Source: JAFDVL01 sp031371805 (GTDB lineage: Bacteria > Acidobacteriota > Blastocatellia > RBC074). From it: a stretch of 5,609 nt of DNA. The number at the start of each line of letters is the position of its first letter. Position 1 is the first letter of the stretch. Position numbers and translations under genes: made by a program. The notes under the pieces are model-generated. The model worked only from the letters and a program-made list of their open reading frames with translations, made no database searches and was not told where the DNA came from. Below are positions 1 to 4,706 of the stretch, piece after piece. The DNA is taken from NCBI GenBank assembly GCA_031371805.1, contig JANMKB010000383.1, forward strand, positions 1 through 5,609, written 5' to 3'.

Positions 1-52
1 TATTCACGTCGTTATCAGGATTGTCGGTAGGTTTATTTTTCTTCTTGCTCAT
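1..52 (-). CDS. scpB: ScpB N-terminus, partial (chromosome segregation and condensation protein B)
   Basis: An ATG at 52 opens a frame that stays open to the window edge and encodes MSKKKNKPTDNPDNDVN. It lies in a different frame from scpA and overlaps the scpA end by 20 bases. The residues seen are a lysine-rich, then Asp/Asn-rich, probably disordered tail, so the identity does not come from homology. It is inferred from context: scpB very often follows scpA directly, commonly with an overlap, and ScpB dimers bind ScpA to form the SMC-ScpA-ScpB complex that compacts and segregates the chromosome. No clear Shine-Dalgarno precedes the ATG, so translational coupling to scpA is likely. The real start could lie further downstream, outside the window. 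Confidence 0.55.
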   Translation of the reverse strand, partial: MSKKKNKPTDNPDNDVN

Positions 53-950
53 CAGTTAATTCAACTTCGATATTTTCGGTGCTTGTTTCCAGCGCAGCGG
101 CTTTGGCTTCGATTTCTTTTAGGGCGTCAGGATTGCTGCGATAGGAATCAATAATTAATTCTTCCTCGGACGCATTTTCACAGGCGCGAGCAATGATGTC
201 GCCAAAAACTTCGGCCTGTATCAGAGTAATTTGTGCGCCTTTGACCAGCTCAAGCAGCGCCAGAAAAGTAAGAATTAATTCACGTTTCGAGTGCGCCAAT
301 TCAAAGACTGTGCGGACATTGATTTCTTTATGTTCAGCCAGCAGCGCCCTGATTTGCCTGAGCTTTTCGCTCATGCTCATTTCTTCGCGCTGAATCTCCA
401 TTTCTTTGATGGTTTTGGCGCGGTCAAGAATTTCTTTGAAGATGCGGAGTAAATCTACAACAGTGGCGGTGACTTCAGGATTATTTTTGTCGGTGTCAAG
501 CGGGCCGCGCGTATACACCGCTGCTTCGACCTCAGCTTTTTCGTAAAGCATATTCGCGGCGGCTTTAAATTTTTGATATTCGAGCAACTGTCCGACCAGT
601 TCGGCACGCGGGTCTTCGTTGAGGTCTTCTTCGCCGGCGGTTTTCGGATCAGGCGGGAGCAGCAGTTTCGATTTGATATAAATCAAAGTTGCCGCCATCA
701 CTAGAAAATCTCCGGCGAGTTCAATATTCAGCGACTCAAGGAGCTTGATGTATTCAAGATATTCGTGCGTGATCCGCGCAATGGGAATGTCGTAAATATC
801 AATCTCATCTTTTTTGATGAGGAATAAAAGCAGGTCAAGTGGACCTTCAAACATTTCCAGCTTAACATTGTAATTATCACGCCGCAGATCATCATCCGGG
901 GTGAATTCTTCGGGTGTTGTAACTTTATTTTTGGTCTGTGATTTTGCCAT
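33..950 (-). CDS. scpA: ScpA, segregation and condensation protein A (kleisin)
   Basis: This 305-residue protein is the kleisin subunit that bridges the SMC heads and, with ScpB, forms the bacterial condensin in the nucleoid. The ScpA signature is clear. The N-terminal domain begins with YNVKLEMFEGPLDLLLFLI (residues 27-45), followed by an acidic DEIDIYDIPIARIT stretch and the helix AGDFLVMAATLIYIKSKLLL (79-98). The C-terminal winged-helix part includes SKRELILTFLALLELVKGAQ (221-240) and ends in QAEVFGDI. A 26-residue charged N-terminal extension and an acidic tail of about 45 residues flank the conserved core, which makes it somewhat longer than the usual 240-270. The ATG at 950 is the only reasonable start, because the next Met (33) lies inside the conserved block. 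There is no good Shine-Dalgarno. It sits 24 bp after trpS and overlaps the putative scpB, so it is probably cotranscribed with both. Confidence 0.95.
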   Translation of the reverse strand: MAKSQTKNKVTTPEEFTPDDDLRRDNYNVKLEMFEGPLDLLLFLIKKDEIDIYDIPIARITHEYLEYIKLLESLNIELAGDFLVMAATLIYIKSKLLLPPDPKTAGEEDLNEDPRAELVGQLLEYQKFKAAANMLYEKAEVEAAVYTRGPLDTDKNNPEVTATVVDLLRIFKEILDRAKTIKEMEIQREEMSMSEKLRQIRALLAEHKEINVRTVFELAHSKRELILTFLALLELVKGAQITLIQAEVFGDIIARACENASEEELIIDSYRSNPDALKEIEAKAAALETSTENIEVELTDEQEEK

Positions 951-974
951 TTTGCAGGTGGTCAGCGAACTATC

Positions 975-1958
975 TTACCAATCAATTTTCACGGCGCATC
1001 GCACTTCATCCATCACCCGTGCCGCCTCTTCACGCGCACGCTTTGATCCTTCGATAATGACATCGCGCACTTCGTCCTGATGTTCGCGGTAATAATTTAT
1101 GCGCTCTGTAATCGGAGCCAGATATTCAATCAGGGCATCAGACAGGGCTTTCTTGCGGTCTACACAACCAATGCCTGCGCCGCGGCAATCCTCATCAAAT
1201 TTGTCCGCGACTGCCGCTGGCACAAACAGGCGATGCGTTTTGCAGACATCACAATCTTCGGGATGACCGGGATCAGTGCGTTTGACGCGGGTGCGATCCG
1301 TAATCATTTTTTTGACTTTGGCCTGAATCGTTTCGGGCGTGTCGGCAAGCTCAATCGTGTTGTTGTAGCTTTTCGACATCTTGCGTCCGTCAAGTCCGGT
1401 GAGTTGCAAAACTTCGGTGTGGAGCGCTTCCGGTTCAGGGAAAATTTCGCCAAAAAAATTATTGAAGCGGCGGGCAATTTCGCGGGTCAATTCCACGTGT
1501 GCGGCCTGGTCTTTGCCGACCGGAACGTAATGCGCTTTGTACATGCAAATGTCCGCTGCCTGTAACACGGGATAGCCGAAGAACGCGTAATTGCCGATGT
1601 CTTTGTCGGTAATATTTTCCCGCATCTCTTTGTAAGTTGGCACTCGCTCCAGCCAGCCCAGCGGCGTCAGCGTTGAGAAAATCAAATGCAATTCCGCGTG
1701 TTGCGGCACGAGCGATTGCGCAAAAATTGTACACTTGTCTGGATCAAGCCCCGCCGCCAGCCAATCCGTCACCATCGCCAGCGTATTTTCCTTCAGCTTT
1801 GAAGTATCGGCGTAATCGGATGTGAGCGCATGCCAGTCAGCGACGAAAAAATAGCACTGATAGCTGTCCTGTAATTTGACCCAGTTTTTAAGCGCACCTT
1901 CATAATTGCCCAGATGCAATTTTCCCGTCGGGCGCATTCCGCTAACAATTCGTTTCAT
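975..1958 (-). CDS. trpS: Tryptophan--tRNA ligase (TrpRS)
   Basis: This 327-residue class Ic aminoacyl-tRNA synthetase charges tRNA-Trp with tryptophan using ATP in the cytoplasm. The length is normal for bacterial TrpRS. Visible signatures are SGMRPTGKLHLGNYEGAL (6-23, carrying the HIGH-type motif as HLGN at 15-18), FFGYPVLQAADICMYKA (126-142, tryptophan pocket with D136), VPVGKDQAAHVELTREIA (145-162) and GLDGRKMSKS (188-197, KMSKS loop at 193-197). In the C-terminal helical part, Cys236, Cys239, Cys258 and Cys265 sit where some TrpRS proteins carry an iron-sulfur motif (C-x22-C-x6-C-x2-C). Here the last position of that motif is Arg268, and Cys239 is an extra cysteine. The ATG at 1958 directly precedes the conserved KRIVSGMRPTG. 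Only a weak, distant TAGGA lies upstream (1972-1976). It follows the M50 protease gene after 88 bp and precedes scpA by 24 bp. Confidence 0.97.
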   Translation of the reverse strand: MKRIVSGMRPTGKLHLGNYEGALKNWVKLQDSYQCYFFVADWHALTSDYADTSKLKENTLAMVTDWLAAGLDPDKCTIFAQSLVPQHAELHLIFSTLTPLGWLERVPTYKEMRENITDKDIGNYAFFGYPVLQAADICMYKAHYVPVGKDQAAHVELTREIARRFNNFFGEIFPEPEALHTEVLQLTGLDGRKMSKSYNNTIELADTPETIQAKVKKMITDRTRVKRTDPGHPEDCDVCKTHRLFVPAAVADKFDEDCRGAGIGCVDRKKALSDALIEYLAPITERINYYREHQDEVRDVIIEGSKRAREEAARVMDEVRCAVKIDW

Positions 1959-2046
1959 AATCAGAGTGGATTCCTAAGAGAAATTTTTCAGGTGGCGTCC
2001 TGGTCAGCAGGCAGGCAAGGAGAGCATTACCTGCTTGTTTACGACT

Positions 2047-2691
2047 TCACAGTAATGATCGTGCGAAGCGAACGAAGGGGCTAACGATGGTGCTGAAGAT
2101 GCCGCTATACATAATTGCCAGCAGGATGAAAAATCCAAAGGGACGCAGTTTTTGAAAGGTTTGTGCGGCGTTGTACGGCAGTAAACTTTCGAGCATTGCA
2201 CCACCATCCAACGGCGGGATCGGCAGGAAATTCAGCATCATCAGGACAATATTTAACCAAATGCCTGTCCATAAAAATGTTTCGACGCCATCCTGGAAAG
2301 AGCCTAATGAGTTACCCAGGGACGAGCGCACAATTTTGCATAAAATCAAAAAGATAATCGCCAGCGAAAGATTGGTTAACGGGCCGGCTGCCGAGGTCCA
2401 GAACGTTCCCCATCGCACATCGCGCATCCGGGAAGGAGTCACAGGGGTACTCGCCCAACCGACAATCATTGAGCCTCCCGTCGCAAACAAAAGTAACAAC
2501 GGCGCAAGAATCATGCCGGTTGGTTCACGCTGAATATGTGGCAGGGGGTTGAGCGTCAATTGTCCCGCCTCTTTGCCCGTCGGATCGCCCCAGCGAAATG
2601 CCATCCAGGCATGCGCTGCTTCGTGACAAGCGGTCGAGAAAAGAAACACGACGAAAGTGATTGCAATTTTACCGAGGTCTAAACCTTCCAC
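2047..2691 (-). CDS. Site-2 protease family protein (peptidase M50, small membrane form)
   Basis: This 214-residue polytopic membrane protein belongs to the M50 zinc metalloproteases that cleave within membranes. The zinc site is visible: HEAAH at 23-27 (His23, Glu24, His27) in the first hydrophobic segment, and the third ligand region NFLPIPPLDGG at 154-164 with Asp162. Other family marks are LTLNPLPHI (45-53) and AAGPLTNLSLA (101-111). Hydrophobic stretches near 7-22, 60-80, 102-122, 140-160 and 183-203 suggest about five or six membrane segments. No PDZ or CBS domain is present, so it is the minimal form and its substrate cannot be told. The start is GTG, supported by AAGGAG 8 nt upstream. 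A promoter lies just ahead, and the gene probably opens the operon that continues with trpS and scpA. The segment after NPLPHI reads QREPTG where many relatives have DPxGT. Confidence 0.93.
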   Translation of the reverse strand: MEGLDLGKIAITFVVFLFSTACHEAAHAWMAFRWGDPTGKEAGQLTLNPLPHIQREPTGMILAPLLLLFATGGSMIVGWASTPVTPSRMRDVRWGTFWTSAAGPLTNLSLAIIFLILCKIVRSSLGNSLGSFQDGVETFLWTGIWLNIVLMMLNFLPIPPLDGGAMLESLLPYNAAQTFQKLRPFGFFILLAIMYSGIFSTIVSPFVRFARSLL

Positions 2692-2699
2692 GTTTAGTA

Positions 2700-2705
2700 C
2701 TCCTT
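2700..2705 (-). promoter_or_regulatory. Ribosome binding site of the M50 protease gene
   Basis: The minus strand reads AAGGAG here, with an 8-nt spacer to the GTG at 2691. It is the strongest Shine-Dalgarno on the minus strand in this window and settles the non-ATG start. There is no competing ATG close by in frame before the conserved HEAAH motif. Confidence 0.85.
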
Positions 2706-2733
2706 AACTTGGGTTCCAAACTACAGCAGGAGC

Positions 2734-2763
2734 AAGTTAGCACGGGGTTGGAAGCACTGTCAA
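2734..2763 (-). promoter_or_regulatory. Sigma70-like promoter for the M50 protease-trpS-scpA operon
   Basis: On the minus strand a perfect TTGACA (-35, at 2758-2763) is followed after 18 nt by TAACTT (-10, at 2734-2739). TG lies one base before the -10, giving an extended -10 form (TGCTAACTT). It falls in the 95-bp gap between the murA stop and the protease GTG and predicts a leader of about 35 nt. The -35 match is exact; the -10 matches the consensus at only 3 of 6 positions. It would let the operon be transcribed separately from murA. No murA terminator was recognised between the two genes, so read-through is also possible. Confidence 0.6.
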
Positions 2764-2786
2764 TTTTGCCTCCTGCGTGTTTTTGC

Positions 2787-4046
2787 CTATACTTTAACGC
2801 GCTCAATTTCGGCCCCGACCGCACGTAATTTTTCTTCGATCTTTTCATAGCCGCGATCAATATGATAAACGCGATCAATCCACGTTTCCCCTGCGGCGGC
2901 TAACCCGGCCAGCACGAGCGAAGCCGAAGCGCGCAAATCCGAGGCAATCAATTTTGCTCCGGTCAATGGTGTCGGGCCGTGGACGTGCGCATCGTGTCCG
3001 CTGACTTTAATGTTTGCGCCAAGCCGCTGCAATTCGCTGACGTGCATAAAGCGATTCTCGAAAATTGTTTCCGTCACGGCGGCATCACCTTCAGCCTGTG
3101 TCAGCAAAGCCAGATATTGCGCCTGCATATCGGTAGGGAAGCCGGGATAAACTTCGGTTTTGACATCAGCCGCACGTAAACCGCCGTGGCCTTTGACATG
3201 TAAAGTCGTGTCGTTGATTTCGTTGATTTCGACTCCGACCATGCGCAATTTTTTAATTACGGCGGTCAGGTGATGCGGATTGCAATCCGTGATTTCCAGT
3301 TCACCACCAGTAATCGCGGCGGCAATAATTAACGTACCGGTTTCGATGCGATCAGGAATAATCGAGTGCTCTGCGCCATGCAATTTTTCCACGCCTTCAA
3401 TCGTAATTACAGGCGTACCTGCGCCGGAAATTTTCGCGCCCATCTTTGTCAGCAACGCCGCGAGATCGTCAATTTCCGGTTCACAGGCAGCGTTGTGTAA
3501 GCGCGTCGTTCCCTGTGCCAGCGTTGCCGCCATCAGCAAATTTTCAGTCCCGCCCACGGTCACAATTTCAAATTCAATGTCGGCTCCCTGCAACCGCTCA
3601 GTCCGTGCGTGAACTACACCGTTATGCAGTTCAATTTTCGCGCCCATTTTTTCCAGCGCTGTCAAATGCAAATCTATCGGACGTTGCCCAATCGCACAGC
3701 CGCCCGGCAAACTCACTCTGGCCTCACCAAAACGGGCGAGTAGCGGCCCTAAAACCAGCACCGAGGCACGCATGGTTTTGACCAGTTCATACGGCGCTTC
3801 ATAAGCATCAACAGTGCTGGCATTGATTTGATGCGTGCGGAGTTCAGGGACTAAAACCGTGCAGCCTAAATCTTCCAGCAGGCGTCGCATCGTAATCAGA
3901 TCGCGGACATACGGGACGTTGCGCAGGGTCACCGTCTCAGCCGTTAAGAGCGTCGCCGCGAGGCAGGGCAGCGCCGAATTTTTTGCCCCACTGGCCGCTA
4001 CTTTTCCGTGCAGGCGATTGCCACCAACAATTCTAAATTTATCCAT
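2787..4046 (-). CDS. murA: UDP-N-acetylglucosamine 1-carboxyvinyltransferase (MurA)
   Basis: MurA transfers enolpyruvate from phosphoenolpyruvate to UDP-GlcNAc in the first committed step of peptidoglycan synthesis, in the cytoplasm. From the ATG at 4046 the protein has 419 residues, the normal family size, and begins MDKFRIVGGNRLHGKVAASG as in other MurA proteins. GAKNSALP (20-27) holds the substrate-binding Lys22 and Asn23. LPGGCAIGQRPIDLH (113-127) carries the catalytic-loop Cys117, the fosfomycin target in Cys-type enzymes, and Arg122. GFPTDMQAQ (302-310) has Asp306, and HIDRGYEKI (395-403) has Arg398. The frame stays open for another 61 codons up to an ATG at 4229, but that stretch has no MurA-like sequence and the longer start is not preferred. 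There is no obvious Shine-Dalgarno at 4046. The gene stands apart from the protease operon by 95 bp and points away from the secreted-protein gene. Confidence 0.96.
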   Translation of the reverse strand: MDKFRIVGGNRLHGKVAASGAKNSALPCLAATLLTAETVTLRNVPYVRDLITMRRLLEDLGCTVLVPELRTHQINASTVDAYEAPYELVKTMRASVLVLGPLLARFGEARVSLPGGCAIGQRPIDLHLTALEKMGAKIELHNGVVHARTERLQGADIEFEIVTVGGTENLLMAATLAQGTTRLHNAACEPEIDDLAALLTKMGAKISGAGTPVITIEGVEKLHGAEHSIIPDRIETGTLIIAAAITGGELEITDCNPHHLTAVIKKLRMVGVEINEINDTTLHVKGHGGLRAADVKTEVYPGFPTDMQAQYLALLTQAEGDAAVTETIFENRFMHVSELQRLGANIKVSGHDAHVHGPTPLTGAKLIASDLRASASLVLAGLAAAGETWIDRVYHIDRGYEKIEEKLRAVGAEIERVKV

Positions 4047-4106
4047 AGCCGACAATTTAGCGCAAAAAAATGTGGGAAGATAGGGACGAAAAGATTCAAA
4101 AATAAT

Positions 4107-4120
4107 GGGAGTATGCTCCC
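4107..4120. repeat. Short perfect inverted repeat upstream of murA
   Basis: GGGAG and CTCCC pair perfectly around a 4-nt TATG loop. On the minus strand the stem is followed by ATTATTTTT, so it has a weak terminator look. It lies about 60 bp before the murA start and could equally be an operator or leader hairpin. The stem is only 5 bp, so chance is a fair explanation. Confidence 0.3.
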
Positions 4121-4222
4121 TTTGCCTTAGCACTATTCGCCCTACAGCTTGCCAGGGGAAAATAGCTGGAAAGAAAGGCCGCATGGTTGAACGGTAAAAA
4201 TTGTTTTTAAGAAAGAAAAAAG

Positions 4223-4251
4223 TTGACAAATTTTGGCACCTTGTTTACCTT
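4223..4251 (+). promoter_or_regulatory. Candidate promoter facing the secreted-protein gene
   Basis: A perfect TTGACA (4223-4228) is followed after exactly 17 nt by TACCTT (4246-4251), which matches TATAAT at only 3 of 6 positions. If used, it would make a leader of about 450 nt before the ATG at 4707. The same block read on the minus strand gives TTGTCA (4224-4229) and, 18 nt on, AACAAT (4200-4205), a possible murA promoter sharing the -35 site. Both calls rest on consensus matching only. Confidence 0.35.
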
Positions 4252-4378
4252 TGCCGCGCAGAAAAATATTGTCATCTGAAAATTCATTTTGCTGATCTTG
4301 AATTGTACAGGGCTAGTCCTAATTACCTTTCCATAGCCTGATTGTGCCATTCAATTTGATTGGTGAGGTGTGTTCAGA

Positions 4379-4405
4379 AGGTTTAATTTGGTAGCCCCAA
4401 AACCT
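4379..4405 (+). repeat. Inverted repeat (hairpin) in the leader region
   Basis: AGGT pairs with ACCT and, inside it, TTTGG pairs with CCAAA around a 5-nt TAGCC loop. A 4-nt bulge on the 5' side interrupts the stem. It lies 6 bp before the next inverted repeat, which suggests a folded RNA segment. Nothing in it matches a riboswitch class that I recognise. Confidence 0.4.
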
Positions 4406-4411
4406 CGCAGT

Positions 4412-4440
4412 ATTTCTCCCAGGGTTAAAGGCCGAGAAAT
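4412..4440 (+). repeat. Perfect 7-bp inverted repeat in the leader region
   Basis: ATTTCTC (4412-4418) and GAGAAAT (4434-4440) are exact reverse complements separated by 15 nt. No T tract follows on the plus strand, so it is not an intrinsic terminator. It could be an RNA stem or a binding site. Confidence 0.4.
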
Positions 4441-4523
4441 CTTAAATCTGAAAACGCGAATAGAGATAGTTGCGGTAAAATTACTCCAGTCTGTCTTTTT
4501 AGTGCGTTTCCTTGTTTCTGAAA

Positions 4524-4547
4524 GTAGAAGTTTCCCGCGGCTTCAAC
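4524..4547 (+). repeat. Imperfect 7-bp inverted repeat
   Basis: GTAGAAG (4524-4530) and CTTCAAC (4541-4547) pair at 6 of 7 positions around a 10-nt GC-rich loop (TTTCCCGCGG). It is weak alone and is listed because it sits in a series of inverted repeats. Confidence 0.25.
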
Positions 4548-4598
4548 GTTTGCATCTCTGCTCTCCGATATAAATTAATTTTGTTTTTCCTACTTAAT

Positions 4599-4618
4599 CC
4601 TCAAGTTCAGACTTGAGG
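4599..4618 (+). repeat. Perfect 8-bp hairpin upstream of the secreted-protein gene
   Basis: CCTCAAGT and ACTTGAGG are exact reverse complements around a TCAG tetraloop, about 90 bp before the ATG at 4707. There is no T tract on either strand, so it is unlikely to be an intrinsic terminator. A dyad operator or a 5'-leader stem fits better. Confidence 0.55.
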
Positions 4619-4638
4619 GAAAATGTGCCCCATTTTCC
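4618..4638 (+). repeat. Second perfect 8-bp hairpin, abutting the first
   Basis: GGAAAATG and CATTTTCC are exact reverse complements around a 5-nt TGCCC loop. Its first base is the last base of the preceding hairpin, so the two stems are placed back to back and could stack in RNA. It is followed by about 60 nt before the ribosome binding site. Confidence 0.5.
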
Positions 4639-4696
4639 GCCAGCAGATTCTGATCTTCCCACCAGGCCCAGCCCTGCTCGCTTTTTAATCATCCCT

Positions 4697-4701
4697 GGAG
4701 G
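4697..4701 (+). promoter_or_regulatory. Ribosome binding site of the secreted-protein gene
   Basis: GGAGG lies 5 nt before the ATG at 4707, a strong and well-spaced Shine-Dalgarno. It fixes the start, which is followed at once by a typical signal peptide. Confidence 0.85.
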
Positions 4702-4706
4702 TTACG

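Larger units (their letters stand above)
4047..4706. other. 660-bp divergent intergenic region, probably regulatory
   Basis: No convincing protein gene lies between murA and the plus-strand CDS. The stretch is AT-richer than the genes around it. It contains a TTGACA promoter candidate at 4223-4251 and inverted repeats at 4107-4120, 4379-4405, 4412-4440, 4524-4547, 4599-4618 and 4618-4638. One short GTG-started frame at 4370-4573 (plus strand, 67 codons) has a badly placed ribosome site and no recognisable domain, so it is not called. The region probably holds the murA promoter on one side and the promoter plus a long leader of the secreted-protein gene on the other. No tRNA or known riboswitch class was recognised by eye. 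Confidence 0.6.

Noticed and set aside
1080..1565. 161-codon plus-strand frame opposite trpS
   Set aside because: It is antisense to a well-conserved synthetase gene and its composition is that of a shadow frame.
2006..2035. AGCAGG / CCTGCT inverted repeat between the M50 gene and trpS
   Set aside because: A 6-bp stem with an 18-nt loop and no T tract; too weak for a terminator inside an operon.
2004..2207. 67-codon minus-strand frame over the end of the M50 gene
   Set aside because: It overlaps the conserved C-terminus of the protease in another frame and extends into the gap before trpS; no ribosome site or family resemblance.
4047..4229. 61-codon upstream extension of murA to an ATG at 4229
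   Set aside because: The typical MurA N-terminus MDKFRI starts at 4046 and gives the normal length of 419. The extension is Phe/Pro-rich, resembles no MurA, and covers the likely promoter region.
4370..4573. 67-codon plus-strand frame starting with GTG
   Set aside because: GAGG lies only 1 nt before the GTG, the protein has no recognisable domain, and the frame overlaps several inverted repeats. Most likely chance.
4549..4583. Bacteroidetes-like promoter (TTTG ... TAATTTTG)
   Set aside because: The spacing of 23 nt is long, and the proteins in the window do not look like Bacteroidetes homologues.
4642..4685. Possible attenuator: AGCAG / CTGCT stem followed by TTTTT before the 4707 gene
   Set aside because: The stem is only 5 bp, the loop is about 27 nt and the T tract starts a few bases after the stem; not convincing as a terminator.
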